Shown one piece after another: positions 37,804-51,265 of a stretch of DNA of 64,000 nt (position 1 is its first letter; each line of letters opens with the position of its first letter). A model generated the notes under the pieces. That model saw nothing but the letters and a program-made list of their open reading frames with translations. It had not been told where the DNA came from and ran no database searches. The position numbers and the translations under genes were made by a program. The DNA is from Sycon ciliatum (taxonomy: Eukaryota; Porifera; Calcarea; Leucosolenida; Sycettidae), in NCBI RefSeq assembly GCF_964019385.1, contig NC_088643.1, positions 48,044,193 to 48,108,192 of the forward strand, read 5' to 3'.

Positions 37804-38020
37804 ATGGCCGGCCGCCGGCCATGCGCTGCAGGGTTCATGGCTTTCCGCTTACAAATGCAGAAAATAGCGGAAGCAGAAACAAATCAGGACTTTTGGCAGG
37901 AGATAGATGGCCAGCTAACTAGGGCGAGGTGCGTAAAGCCACTTGGACTTGGTCTTTGTTTCCGGTGGCAGGCATGGAGTCAGTGCTGAGTGGAGGACGG
38001 ACAGGCATACGAAACACCAG
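37804..38020 (+). CDS. Candidate start exon(s) of a small unrecognised gene
   Basis: ATG at 37804 opens MAGRRPCAAGFMAFRLQMQK and QKIAEAETNQDFWQEIDGQ to LTRA, ending at a donor-like GTGCGT (37929). A 43-bp gap ends in TTTCCGGTGGCAG, after which 37972-38020 continues in phase (RHGVSAEWRTDRHTKHQ) to a strong donor GTAAGC. Phases match (2 then 0). The amphipathic QKIAEAETNQDFWQEI looks protein-like. Against this, the intron would be unusually short, the unspliced frame also stays open to a TGA at 37987-37989, and no later exon was found. Confidence 0.35.
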
Positions 38021-38461
38021 GTAAGCAGATTTCTAGTAAAGAAGCCTAGAAGATATTATTTTTTTTGTACTTGGAAGTACAGGGTAGCTCCAGAGCAGTG
38101 ATATGCCAAACTCTGTGAATGACTCTTGAACTCCTCATGCTTCATGCCCGGCCATCCTTGAAAACAATGTCAACAATGCAAGTACATGGCTAGAAATCCG
38201 ACCTGAAACTAAAAAATAGCGCCTCACTCAACCTCAAGTGAGCAGAGTGGTGTGTGTGTGTGGTACAAGTCTCCCCCCCCCCCCCCCCGCTATTCATGAG
38301 ATTGGATTTCCGTGGCCTGGATTTTATGTTCCCCCAGTGTATAGCGAAGTCAGGGGCTCTTTCAGCACCTCGTACATGTATGTGCCCTGCTCGATGCTTG
38401 GATGCAATTTGCACCACAAGGTAAAACCGGGCCTGTCAAGCTGCACCTGGTCTCTAACCAA

Positions 38462-38811
38462 GACACACACACACACACACACCTTTGACCTTTGACCTTT
38501 GACGCCCATCGCCGGAGGCGATGATAGCAATGCTACGGCAGAAGCCATAGCAACTTGTGCTGGGATTGCACCATTCAACAGCTTGCAAGGCTGAAGAATT
38601 GACCGTCACTATTCAGCCTGGTCTACACCATACAGCTATTTGAAGTGACTTTTTCTGGCCAGTGAATCCCTATTTTTGGTCTTTTTTGGTCTTTTTTTGG
38701 TCTTTTTTTTCCGCACACACATCACACCACATACTCCGGCATGCACTGGCTGTTGGTAACCACCCAGGAGAATGAAAGAAAAGTCAGGAAGAGTCTGAGA
38801 AAGAGAAGAAA

Positions 38812-38813
<2 letters not shown>
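38462..38813 (-). mobile_element. tRNA-SINE copy D, minus strand, head lost
   Basis: The reverse complement carries the body (TTTCATTCTCCTGGGTGG, CAGTGCATGCCGGAGTATG), the A-rich linker, and the GACCAAAAATAGGG module ending GTCAAAGGTCAAAGG with (GT)n. The tRNA-like head is absent; where it should be, a (CA)n expansion begins. Confidence 0.87.
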
Positions 38814-39108
<295 letters not shown>

Positions 39109-39110
39109 AC

Positions 39111-39249
39111 GGTGACAGCTGGCGGCGAAAAAAGTCACACCAGCATTCGACATGAGTCAGTGGGTTGCTATGCACCCACACACTGTAGGCAATAGCAAAA
39201 TCACACCTTAGTGGATCCAAAAGTAGAAATCTGACATGAACTTACTAAT
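39111..39249. repeat. Dispersed repeat E, copy 1
   Basis: About 135 bp shared with 43491-43620. Common words are TGGCGGCGAA/TGGTGGCGAA, GGTTGCTATGCACCCACA, AATCACACCTTAGTGGATCC and GAAATCTGA. Non-coding. Boundaries are approximate. Confidence 0.8.
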
Positions 39250-42200
39250 ACTTCAACACCTTTAAATTAATAGTAGCAATACGAAGATACATGTAGTTTT
39301 GCAGCATGGTTTGAATCGGCCTCATACAATCTGACTCCCTGGTTTGAATCACAATCGTTCTACAAAACAGCATTATTAGTCCTACAGGACTGAAGATAAC
39401 ATACATGTACATGTACATGCAAGGGAAGGCTTACCATGGCCAGCACGGTCATGATGCATACATGAACGTGCCCGAGTCCTCCAGCCTGAGTGGTCTCTGT
39501 ACTGGAAACGGAGCCCATGGTTCTGAGTAGGAAAACACTCGGTCTGTGGGCTAGCAATATTCCAATTGAACACGGTGACCTCTGTCTTGAATGGAAGGAC
39601 TTCCTTGATTGCTAGGCGAGACCGAGTATTTAGCTTCACGTCACATACTCTTATAGTACAGTACATTGTACTGGGAAGTTAAATAGATATGGTGGAGGTG
39701 GAATTGCTCTACTTGGAAGCACCATTTGAATCCAATCTGGGCACTAAACCCTGCGATTGCCAGTTACCCTGCACTTACCCTGCACTTACCCTCAGGCTGC
39801 TCATTCTCTGCTCATTCTGGTGAAGTTTTGAAGTGGGTGTGATGTTGTTTAGAGGAAAGAGGGCTTTTGCGGTCACCCATCTTGCATTCCAAAGGCGAGT
39901 TGTTTGCCAGTGAGTTTTGGAGAACCCACTAGTAGACTAGCAGCAGCAAGGCTCAGGCGGTAGCATGTTTGGCTGTGAGCAGGTACATGTACATGTAGTC
40001 ATGTAGTCATGTAGCTGTATAGGTCCTGTGTACAACTTCCTCGGGCTATGGGCGAGCACCACAGTGACAGCCTGGGACTCTACCCGTACATTGCATGCCA
40101 CCCTCATGTAATGTGGAAAAGTGATTGGAATACCCGGTCTGACTGAACTCGATCTACAACATGTCATGGTCATGCATGTCTTTGTGAAGCATTTGGATGC
40201 ATTGCAATTTACATGTATATCTTTTAAAATGCATGCACCGGTATACATGTACACCCTAGTCAATGCAGCACTTAACGTAAGGATCGACGGGAAGCGACGG
40301 GACAGTCTGACGGCGTCCAATGTGAGCACCAGGAACGGGAACGCAACCGTACTGCCGTACGGATTGGGAAGCGACGGGAAGAGTAGGATCGATTCAACTC
40401 TTCATACCGTAGACGGGCGTAGACGTGGACGCAAGCGTATAAAACAGCTGCATTTTGAGTGTGAACAGGAGACGGCGTCATGTGCCGACTACTCCCGATT
40501 CGTACTTGGAGCACTGTGCTTCCCATGGTAACTCGCAGAATGGCTAACACGACTTGAGTTGAAGTTTAGCAAGATAAGGTCTGATGTCACATATGGTATT
40601 TAGGGATCAGGAGCGTGACAGACGAACTGTTTTATCATTTCCTGGAGCTATTATTTGAATGGCACACCTTTCGAAGCTACTTTTTCGGTCTTCATGAAAA
40701 ACTGGTATTGTGAACTTGATTCCGCTTCATTCAAGGAGAAATAATTGAAAAGAAGTCCATAAAAACAGGGAATTAGGTCCAAAAGTCACCCCCGTCATAG
40801 ACCGTGATATGACTCGCGCCGTTCGCTGTTGAACGACGCAACGACTGCAGCATGTCGTGTCGTACGAATCGTACAAGATTTTAAAGCTCACCCCGGCCTT
40901 CCCGACAGGCCCTTACGTCCCGTACCGTCAGCGTTCCATCGAATGTGAACTAGGCTTTACTAGTACATACTTTCTGCCCTTGTAGGCTGCCACAGTAGTC
41001 GCACATGGTCGTTTGATCCATGATCCATGATCCACACACACACAAAACCCCAACGGTTCCTGCTAAATACCTGGTTTTCAACTTCAGAATTTCTTCTTCA
41101 CAAGACACTGCCTGTCACGGTGGCAAACCATTTCAATGGTGCCGTTACACAATTACCATGCCTTGCTCTGTCAGTGATAGGCATGGTGGAGACACGTTCG
41201 TATACTTTTGGAAAGGTGTTGACTTGCTGGTCCCAGTGGCGTTCAGTGAATGTGTATTCCAGAATGCAGGGAGGGCGGTACATGTATATGGGCTGTTGTG
41301 GTTAAATCCACCATACGGTCAGGGCATTGCCTTCCCATACACACTGAAATTCACCATATGGTCAGGGCATTGCCTTCCTATACACCAACCTACTCCACAT
41401 TGGGTGGGTGGCATTCCATACAGTGCGAATATTTGACGAAGCCAATTACGAATCAAAACTACAAGTAGTATACTATATTACTTGTAGTTTTGATTCCTAA
41501 TTGGCTTCGTCAAAGCACGCCTTTCACCGGGCCAGTGACAATCAGTGCAGCCGCATGATTGCCGACCACGTGGCCACAGCATTGTATGCACGTTCTGTTT
41601 CTCTCTGTGTTGTTTCTCCAGCAGGTGTTGGATACACGGGAGGTGGAGAATTGAGCCTGCACTACTGCTGAGGTCAGCTACACGGAACACTGGTGCACAT
41701 GCCGCACTCAATGACAAGCAGTAAGTCCACACATTCTTTATGCTGGTCCAGACACGGGCAATTATGTTATTAACTTACATGTACATGTAGATGGAGAGCA
41801 GTTCAGCACCCATGTGACATGTACATGTATGCCCGAAGGCCCAGCTGCCCAATGGTACGTCGATGGGTGAGCTGTTTTATTGCCGCGAGTCCCAACTCCA
41901 GTTTCCGTACATGTACAGAATGTTAGGGTAGGGGCTGCATCTGCCGCTGTGGGCTGTGTCTGGGATATTCCGGGTGTTGGTGACCGTCGTCGTGAGTTCC
42001 CTCCAGGCCGGACCGGGGACGAAATCTAAAGTCGAATGGGAACTGTTAGGGATGCAACGGAGATTTGATCATTCGAATCATTCCATTTGATCCAACAGTA
42101 CTCCAAGAATACTTGAATGCAAAATTCAAGAAATGTCCAATGGCAGAAAATTTCCCCTAGATCGGGTACACGAAAAGACAAAGTCAGACTGTGACAACGA

Positions 42201-43490
42201 GGCATTAGCACTGCTGTGATGGTGGTCTCAGCTTGTTGCGACCAGCAATGTACATGTATACGCGATAGCAGGTTAATGCTCTGATAAGTTGGAAATAAGG
42301 ATAGAAAAGTACCTTCCTTTTTTTAACGCTCCTCTGATTGTTGTAGGGAATAGGAAATAGAAGATTATTCATTTGTTCGTTAAAAATACTGCTAAAATAG
42401 AAGTGATGTTCACTGGAGCTACCACTATCCGTGTCATAGTCATTTAAAAAAAAATTGAACTTGCTTTGTAATAGCAGGCAATTGTCATAAAGACGTTTGG
42501 CATTTGGAGCCACTTGGATCTACATGATGGCATACACTTGCACCGTACATGATCCATAACAGCGTGCGAAGGGTTTCCTTCAGGACACGGAAACACATCT
42601 GCTGGTAATGACTGGATTAAACACTGGGAGGGGGGGGGGGGGGAGGGAATACTGATGGTGCCCAAGAAGTCACGCGACATAACTGTATGTGCCAGGAGGG
42701 GTCTAGCACCATGTACCCACCATGTACCCACCATCTGCAACACAACATCTTTCTTTGAAAAAGCGGATTCAGAAATAGCCACAGACATGCATGTTTTCGG
42801 TACTACCTGGCTTAGGCTGGCTATGGTTGACATCATTTTCAAGCGCATCATATGTGGCCAGTCCACACTCCACACCATAATAACCAATACACATACACAC
42901 ACATGCTTCAGAAGTCATTGTACGTGTACATGTGCACATGCATGTATACAATACAATGTACAATGGAATGTCATGGCATTCTAACAGTTATTTGTATATG
43001 TAAATGCTAGTAGCCACGTTCACCTATTGCCGACAGTAGTGGCACCATGGCATGGATATGCATGCACATACAGGAGGTGTAGGATTGCCTGTTTGCGGAA
43101 TGGAGAGGACACCCTGTGCCTGAACAATTCTGCAACTAACTACTTTCTTGTCACATACTAGTATTCAGGAAAATACATGCAGCGCAGCAGAGAACTAGTA
43201 GTAGTGTTAGAACCCATTCCAGTGCACAGTAGGTACATGTTCGCGAGCATTATACTGTATACTTATAGCTTCCACTTGGGATGAGGCAAAGACTTACAGG
43301 TATCAGTTGTGCCAGTGGTATAGGGCTTGAAAGTGCTACGTCACAGCATAGCAACAATTTCAAAAATTCAAAAATTGGATCCACTTGGATCCAGTTTTTG
43401 TATGGATCCAAGCACATTTCAAGCCGTCTTACTCACAGCAAGGTGATGTAGCCAGTGAAACTGACTGATTTGGCTACTGGGGGCGGGGTT
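39250..43490. other. No confident gene; possible minus-strand exons near 42.5-42.9 kb
   Basis: Contains scattered TACATGTACATG palindromes and the inverted repeat at 41432. A minus-strand open frame at 42902-42444 (…SLPADVFPCPEGNPSHAVMD then HVRCKCMPSCRSKWLQMPN) has acceptor-like CCCAG and looks somewhat protein-like, but I cannot close it with a consensus donor. GGGGCTGCATCTGCCGCT with CGTCGTGAGTTCCCT at 41934-42005 is also present, diverged, at 27535-27590. Confidence 0.3.
41432..41514. repeat. 36-bp-arm palindrome
   Basis: TTTGACGAAGCCAATTACGA through AAAACTACAAGTA is matched in inverted form by TACTTGTAGTTTT through CTAATTGGCTTCGTCAAA, with one mismatch and an 11-nt centre. It may be a fold-back MITE. 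Confidence 0.88.
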
Positions 43491-43620
43491 ACAACTGGTG
43501 GCGAAGTAAAAGTCACCCCTGCATATGACATGAGTGGATTGCTATGCACCCACATACTGAGGCAATAGCAAAGTCACACCTTAGTGGATCCAAAATAGAA
43601 ATCTGATGTCAACTTACTAC
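43491..43620. repeat. Dispersed repeat E, copy 2
   Basis: Same family as 39111-39249; (A/T)CACACCTTAGTGGATCCAAAA is common to both. Not adjacent to a SINE here, so it is an independent family. Confidence 0.8.
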
Positions 43621-46600
43621 TCCCTGGCCGTTTTGACGTCATCACTTTCAAGCCCTATTGTTCCTACTATGGCTGGATGTGATTCAATGGCTTGGCCCAT
43701 CATGTGACTGTACTAACAGCTCATTCTAGCTACTACTGTACTAGTACTGTAGTATGGTACTGAACTGAACTGTTCAGTACTGTTCAGTACTGTTCAGTTC
43801 ATGTACTGTACAGTACAGGCCAGCCTTGAGCCACTCTGCAATCAGCTACCATGGCTACGGCGGCTTCATCCAATTATACGCTCCAGTAGTGAAGCAGGGT
43901 GAGCTTTCACCTGCATGAGTGGCATAGCCCGGGCCGCAATCTCAAGAATGGAGTACTTGGCAAAAGCACCTGTACATGACATTGTATTAGTCAATTGCTT
44001 GTACACACATTTGAAAAGTGGGAAGAAGTGGTCAGTGAAGAGGAAACCTCAATCAGAGTGGTCTGGGTGACTCATCAAAGTACAACTCGTTGTGATTGGG
44101 CTGCGGCAAGGATTCAGGCCTCCATTGAACTGTGGTGCTGTTGCTGTGTTTTTTGAGTAGTAGACCGCTTTCAAATACCATTCCTAATGGTTTCAAATAT
44201 TTAAATTTGACACCTACTTAAGTACATGTAGCTCATCCACAGGGTTCAAGAAGACCGGGATGGCAGTTGCACAGTCAATGCCCGTGTGATATGATGTAAA
44301 CTACCCAGTTTGCTCCACAATAACCCAAGCCTAGTATCTGGCTGTAGCATAGGCATTTGCGGGCCTTTCAGGGCCTTTCACTGCACTGCCGGGAGCTTGT
44401 ATGGATGCGGCCCCTACGTTGCTCATTGGAATGGGTGGTTGTTCTGTATCGTGTATCACCATTCCTTGCACTGAACTGAGAAGAATCAGCTGTTATTATT
44501 GTGAGAAGCAGGTGCTGAAATATGGCACCTGAAGTATGCATGGTCAGTGGAACCTGTCTAGGGCCAGTTTGCAGAAGCATTTTCCTGGGACTCTAGTATG
44601 GTGTGATGCCGCACTGTTACCTACAGTAGGTGGTTATAATATAGAGTTGTGCCGGTGTGCATAGGGTATCATGGTATATACTTGAGTGCAAACGCGAAGG
44701 GAAGATAGACTTGACTATATGATGGTCTCAGTCATGCAGGACTGATGATGCTGTTTGCTGCTTGAATAGGCCAATGACTGAACGAGTGTACATCTGCAAT
44801 GTACAAAAGTCAATGTCACAGTAGTGATGCACTCCCTGAGGAACTCGGCCCCAAGGGTGAGCATATGAACTGATGCTTTCGAGTTGCAGCGGCTTAGACC
44901 ATGGTGGTAATGGTGATGGTGTTGGAGATGTGCATACATGTGCATGTGCATGTGCATGTGTATGTGCATGTGTATGTGCATGTGTATGTGTAATGTGTAT
45001 GTGCATGTGCTTATAGTAAAGCAACACCTACATGTACATACACATTGTACATACGGCTGACCGCAACAACGGTATAGCTGCAATGCTTGGGTGCTTTAAA
45101 CAATTCAATGGTTGTATCCTGTGCTAAGAATGCTGAGAATTTCTGGCTAGAAAATGGCACATTGGTGTGCAATTGTCCAGTTACTGTTTACATCCGATTT
45201 GGCGGCATTTAGTCCTTTGTATTTTCATGGGCATCCCTGTCAGATGGCATGGGGCTGGCCTCCAGCAAAGACTGCAGCATCCATATGGCACCATCAGATA
45301 ATGACTTGGTAATTTCTCCATCAGTGTTGTATCATGATGCCTAGGTGTACGGTAACTTTACTCCAGTTCACAGGCAGGTTGGTGTTGTTATGACTGCCAT
45401 TGGTGTCAAGGTGGTGTCGGATGGCCTGACCCCCAGGGTCATTTTAGGCATCATCAAGTCAGGGGAGGGACTCAAGCCAGCGATCTAACCCATAACTGTA
45501 GGAGCCAATATGTACATGTACATGTATATCCATTCATTCAGTTTTCCTGGATTGGGTCAATACTCTCAAGGTGCAGTTAATACTGCATAGGGCTAGTCCG
45601 GCGGCATGGTATGTAGCAAGGCTGTGAGAAGCTGTTATATCAGGCACAGGTACTTGTAGCATCTGCTGGGGGTAATGAGAACTCTGCTCCCGGCACACAC
45701 CCCGCTGATACCAGTCCATGACTTATCACTAATGTTTACTCCTCAGTGGACATTTGCATCTCTACGGGGTGGTCTGGGCATGATCCACGGCCCTCAGCTC
45801 CAGATCAGGTCGCAAATTGATCGTGATCAGCTAGGCCAAGTAATGCCTAATGGTCGAGAGTGTGGGTTGAACTGCATCTATTCTTAACATGTATGCCTGG
45901 GATCCCAAGTAGCTGGTGCCACAGCTAGACCATAAGTGGCGGTTGAACCACTACAGCCTACAGTTGCCTTTGGAGCGGAGGCTTGGTCTTCACTACACTG
46001 TATATACCCTTCTGTATGCAATGGAAGAGTTCACACAGTGTACGCCTATGTTCATATTCTGTCTTCCAGGCTTCTGCCTGGATCTCCTCACCAGTGGCAG
46101 TCTGGCTGGTACTCAGTTATACCAGGTCCACATGTGTTGTTAGGACTGTTTGGGACATACCTTGTTGTACTAGTACTCGGCACACCTTGGCGGTTTTCCG
46201 TCATTTGTTGTGCTGGCTCTAGTGTGTTGGTCGGCCATTCATTGTGCATTGTGCATTCTGCATTCTGCATGTACGTGTACCTTGTAGCTGTAGTAACAGT
46301 ACAGAGCATGGTCATTGGCATTGTTGTACAGAGCATGGTCATTGGCATTGTTTTTACAGGGCATGGCCATGCATGATGCGGTGGGACTAAGTCACACTCT
46401 GATATCTATTTCAGTGCATGTTCATTGTACATACATGTACGTATCATGTACAATGGTTGTATACTTTGTATACTTTGTAAGACATCTGCAATGTGCCGGC
46501 ATGGCAAATGTGTGACATCAGACCATGCAGTGGATGACTCTCACTCTAAGTCTAACTGTGAGCACAGTGCAGTTTGAAGGGATATGACTTTATTCAGTCA

Positions 46601-48668
46601 GTGGCCCGGGGCAGATCATGTAGAGTCGCCACTATTCAGCAAAATCTGGTTTAGGGATTCACTGACCCACTGTTCATTGCATGGGTCACTGATAAAGGTT
46701 AGCACAGCATTGCTGGGAGGCCATCAACAGATTAGCCATGGAGCCATGGCTGACAGTCACACACAGTGTGAAGTGTAGACGTCATGGGCACTGTATGCAT
46801 GGTATGGTTGGCCTGTCAAAAGCACAAGAAAAGAGTCAAAGGGGATGGAGGAGGTTGCCATCACCCTGACTAATACGGTACTAACCTCATTTACAAGCAG
46901 TGGCTCTACAACATGCCCACACGTATGGTGCAGTGCCCCACACTGAATGGTGAACAGGCTCTATCCACACTGTCTAAATAATTCTAAAATCACAGGGCCA
47001 GTGGCAGTGGCTTGGCATGTGATGCAAGCATGACACAGTGTGTGGCTTACATAGATTCAGCATTGAGTGTCATGGGACCAGGGCCATGAGTAATCTATCC
47101 TCCCTGGTGAGTGGTGGTACTATGACCTTCCCCTGGTAGAGCTAGAGCCTTGTATCCTCACACTTGTAGTAGTACAATGTAGTTATGTAGTTGTAGAGTG
47201 TTTGCCCATCGCATTAATTTTAAAGGAGACTTTGCTTGCCATGATGTAATGTCAGTTCACCCGCACTGGTGACTACATAGTGGCATTACCAGTGCTTGTA
47301 CATGTACTTGGTTTGATGCCTCCACTGGACCATCCTCCACTCAAGTCTTTACTGACCCATCCTCCACAAGGACCACATATCCATATGCCATGACTCAGTC
47401 AGCAGACCTCTCTCACTAACCACAGTGTGTCACATAGCCTGACACACTTGTTGAACATGTCACATTCCTTCTGCTCATCCCATTGCTGGAGGCAATGCCA
47501 GAGCGTGAGAACAACTCCTGCAGACTGGCTGCTGGCTGTCCTGGACAGAGCTGGAGACACTTGAAACCTTTTCAGCTGGCCCGAAATGGTCTCATATTAC
47601 GATTCCACTGTTGCAGTCAGGTGCATGTATATAGAGACTCGCTGGTTCATTTACATTCTCCAAGCTGATAGCATTCCCCACTGTAGGTAGTTCCACCTTA
47701 ACTTTCCTTGGTTGGGATAAGCTGGATAAGCGGGATAGGTGGAATGCTTGTGCCTGCTCTGAACATGTTGAAATGCTCCACAACTGGCCAGTCAAGTGAG
47801 CCTACAGGAAAATTTCATCCCCAGTTAATGACCTCCTCCTTGCAACAAATTAGAGACAAACCTCCGGCAGCTCTCCCTGAAGTACCAGTGTCAAGCACAT
47901 GCACTGAGACCGAGGGTGTAACGTTAGAAAACGTGCCAGCGGCTAGCTGATAGCAGCAGGTGGAAAGGCATAAATTAGGTGTTGGATATGGGCTAGCAAC
48001 TACTGTGCACTGCCGCCAGGCCAGTTAGGTGTCCACTGTGCAGCCAACTACTAACTGGACGAAAGGAGGAAGTCCACCAGGAATGCAGCCTTGCAGGCCG
48101 AAAAAAGGACTCAGAAGTGTCGCTGGGCACACCTCGCACAGGGAAAAGAGAGGAAGTGCTTGTGAAGAGTGCCAACATACACGGACACACCTGCCTTACA
48201 CAGGCCAATGCAATGCAAAGCAATGCTGGTCGGTGAAGATAACCTAGGCTGGAGCGGCAGGAGGGCAGACACTAGACAATGATCAAAGGGGTGTGCGACT
48301 AGATATACACCTCTTGCTCTCCAGTTGAAAACATTTGAAACAATCATCACTGGCTACTCAACACTACCCCACAACTCAGCAACACCTGGTCTCTGGAAAG
48401 CTATGCATATCACCCAAATCTGTACCTGGCGAACACGATTACTTTTTATGTATTTGTATAATCTCCTGTACAATCTATTCAAAGATTTAACATCCATTTT
48501 GATTGATTTCAACCAACCATAGAGGGCCATTTACAACTCACTTGAAGCTGCCAAATGCAACCAGCAGGCATGGAAATACCTTGCAGCACCAAAAGAAACC
48601 CATGTCTGTAGAGGCATGCAAGTCATACCCTAAATCCAGTACTTCCACTTCATGTGGCCAAGCCTGAC
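43621..48668. other. No confident gene in 5 kb
   Basis: Holds a CAGTACTGTT palindromic cluster (43735-43815) and (GTGCAT/GTATGT)n near 44932-45012. A few Ser/Thr-rich frames occur (for example plus 47770-47950 and minus 47795-47592), but overlapping coding-like frames on opposite strands and missing splice sites stop me calling them. Later exons of the minus-strand gene at 48669-50283 could lie here. Confidence 0.3.
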
Positions 48669-50283
48669 CTGGCACCATGCACCCAACTTCAAAAGGAGTT
48701 CGTTTTCGATTTTCCGAAACTGATTTGTTAAATCATGGTGGAACTGTAATAAGAAAAAAGCAGCTTTTATGGCTAGGTCAGTGATGCTCCTAGCCAGAAA
48801 GAGTTGTTCTGGAAGGACAACGATGAGATAAGAATACTGTCCCGGAACCGCACATGGAGCCGTAATTGCACGTACATGTAGCTTGGGATGGAAGATGAAA
48901 GCGGAAAAGGAAATATCCGTGGTAGCCGAGTCATATAAACCGGTTTGGGAGATTAAAGCTGAATACATCAGGATAATTGGCTCAATGCGAATGGCATAAG
49001 CACCATATTGGTGAGTTGGGAGCTGGTGTTAAACTTAAAATCTTCAAGTCCAGGACTGATCCATGGTGTTACACGTGTAAGGATTGAGTTAGGAATCCAG
49101 TTACACATGCAAAAAAACAGGGAAAATACTGGTAAGGTAAATACTGCTGGAATATCAACAAACCAAAAGGCTTTCATGATCTCGAAGGACTACACTGTCC
49201 TCCCATGAACTAGCCAGGTTATAAATAAGAATCGTGTAATAATACCGTCTGAATGGCACACATTGGAAAACTAACCAGATTTGACGAGCAATAGAAGAAC
49301 GAATGAAGCCATGATTTGTGGGAGACAACGTGTTGGCACTCCCAAACCAGGTTCCAAGCAAATGACCACAGCAACTGGAGCTGTCATACGCTATGCTCCC
49401 CAAACTGTTGCATCTCCTCCGCCGCTTTTGCCTGGCGTCTCGCCGTACGATAGTCTTTATGGAAGGATTCCTGCAGCTTGGCTAGGTCAACAGAGAGAAT
49501 GTCTTCGGAGCTCAGTTGAAACGTCCTCTGCACCAGTGGCAGGATATCCAGACAGCTGAAATGGCCTCGTTTGTCCAGCAACACTTCCTCTACCACGTCT
49601 CGATAGCAGCGACCCTGGTCTACCCTAGTGGACATGATCTCCTCTCGATCTGTTCTGTTGAAGTACTCAGCAGGCAATAGCACTGGGTCATCGTGAAAAC
49701 TCGTCCGCACGTCTCGAGAAGATTGCATACTCGTGAACAAGTCCCTGGCATACATCAGCAGCCTGACATGCAGCGTGTAGGACTTGTACAAATTTTCCAT
49801 TGCGTTTGCGCCTGACGGGCAGCTGCAAACTGGTTGGTCTGTCGAATCCACACTGCTGGTCGTGCTCACACTGCTCAGTCGGGACGCACGACGAAAACTA
49901 CTGGTGCTGGTAGAACCGCCACCGGATCCGTTCGTAATGCTTGTACTGCAGCTCCCACTAGAGTGGCTGGACCGAGACGATTTTATGCTCAGTTCTCTTA
50001 CAGTTACATCGTGCTGCTGCTGCATGGTGATGGGCCCCATGACGGTGTCACTATCCAGCGACGTTGCTTGAAAGGAGTGCAAACGACACAACACCACCGT
50101 GCTCCTCTCAGCTGCAACTGACCAGTCACCTTCCAATTCCACCGGGTCAACAGTGCAACTGGTCTCATCCCTACTGTTGCTCGCACTAGTAGTAGTAGTT
50201 CTGCAAGTCCGTGGGACGCAGGCACGTACGAGCATCAGCGGTCGAAACTTGCTTCTGGGTATCGGCATGCAGCCAGCCAACAT
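48669..50283 (-). CDS. Unrecognised gene: Ser-rich N-terminus then helical domain
   Basis: Exon 1 is 50283-49390. The ATG at 50283 is preceded in frame by TAG and gives MLAGCMPIPRSKFRPLMLVR. A Ser/Thr-rich linker (residues about 100-155, RRASRLSSVSTTSS) leads to a probably folded helical part from about residue 160 (ENLYKSYTLHVRLLMYARDL; YFNRTDREEIMS; DVVEEVLLDKRGHFSCLDIL). It ends with a charged helix, RTARRQAKAAEEMQQ. Two endings are possible: a stop at 49384-49386 (299 aa), or splicing at GTATGA. In the spliced model exon 48743-48669 (FHHDLTNQFRKIENELLLKL) follows a strong acceptor (TTTTCTTATTACAG) in matching phase 0. I know no family with this pattern. It is head-to-head with the exon at 51158, separated by about 0.9 kb that may hold a shared promoter. 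Confidence 0.65.
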
Positions 50284-51157
50284 GGTATCGCCAGGTAGTA
50301 GCTAGCCCGATAGCTGTGAAGATCCTCAAGTACTTTGAAGTAGTTGGGTAGGACTGGTGTGGTGAAGCGGCTGCAACCCAGAATGAGCGGCCGTGGAGTT
50401 GACAGGCGAGATGTGACAACGCTGACTACCTGCTAGCAAATCAGCTGCTACTAGAGGCGGTATACTAATCGTGCCACTACGGCAATGGCCAACGACCTGC
50501 TCACCAGCAGCAGATGCAAGACAACCAGTAGGCAGAAAATGAACCCAACACGATTATCAACGTCTGCAAAGGCACTGAAGCCAAACTGATTCTAGCCAAC
50601 TCCACGAAAAGCAAGCGAGCAACGACGCAGCGAGAGTTTCGTGTAACTGATGTGCTAGGATGTCGACGGCTGTGTGGGCAGTAAAAGGGGCACGCCGCAG
50701 CCTCGGCGTTTGTGAATGGAGCAAGTGTAGGTCGACGATGCGCAGCAGCTGACAGCTAGGTCCCAGTTACTTCCAAGCAGTTAGTTGCCTACGCAATAGA
50801 ACTAATCAGGGGAAGGCCGTTGCAGGTAAGACTACCGGACCGTGTCGTCGTCAACCAACGTAACACGTTACTACTTGACCAAGAATGGCAAGATGCCTCC
50901 TAAACCCCATTGGTCTACTTCTAGGTCAGATCTGGTCACCGTCAGCAGTGCGTTCAGGCACTTCGCTTGCCCGGCGAGAGGTCAAGAGATCACGAGAGAG
51001 AGAGAGAGGGAGCCGACAAAACACTATTCTTCTTCTTCACACAGGCGTAATTACTCTCTTCATCAACGCAGGAGCGAGGGTATTATAATTATTGTCTCAA
51101 GTCGAATCGACGATGTCGCTATAGCTTCGGACGGATGTTGATATTTCCTTGTTTGCT
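50284..51157. promoter_or_regulatory. Head-to-head intergenic region, possible bidirectional promoter
   Basis: About 875 bp separates two divergent start codons. No TATA box was recognised. It contains a GA-rich stretch (AGAGAGAGAGAGGGAG near 50995). The role is inferred from gene orientation only. Confidence 0.35.
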
Positions 51158-51265
51158 ATGGCCGAATTACAAGAGGTCTTCTCACTGCTGGGGGGAGAAA
51201 CGTCCGACGAAGAAATTTACTACCAACACCAAGAATCGAGTTCCTCGGGAGGCAGATCTAGACAA
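51158..51265 (+). CDS. Start exon of an unrecognised plus-strand gene
   Basis: ATG at 51158 opens MAELQEVFSLLGGETSDEEI and YYQHQESSSSGGRSRQ, 36 codons ending in phase 0 at GTAATT. The acidic, Ser-rich start looks like a disordered N-terminus. The next exon in phase 0 that I can support is 59367-59480, so a long first intron (8 kb) or missed exons are implied. Function unknown. Confidence 0.5.

Noticed and set aside
40268-40932. Possible TIR element with GACGGGAAGCGACGGG and CGGCCTTCCCGAC words
   Set aside because: The two ends do not align well enough as inverted repeats and no target duplication is seen.
47592-47950. Protein-like Ser/Thr/Pro-rich frames on both strands
   Set aside because: The two strands give equally plausible peptides and neither has a consensus acceptor and donor, so no gene is called.
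48775-49177. Membrane-like frames (FWFVDIPAVFTLPVFSLFF) on the minus strand
   Set aside because: Interrupted by stops and lacking splice consensus. In the two-exon model they fall inside an intron.
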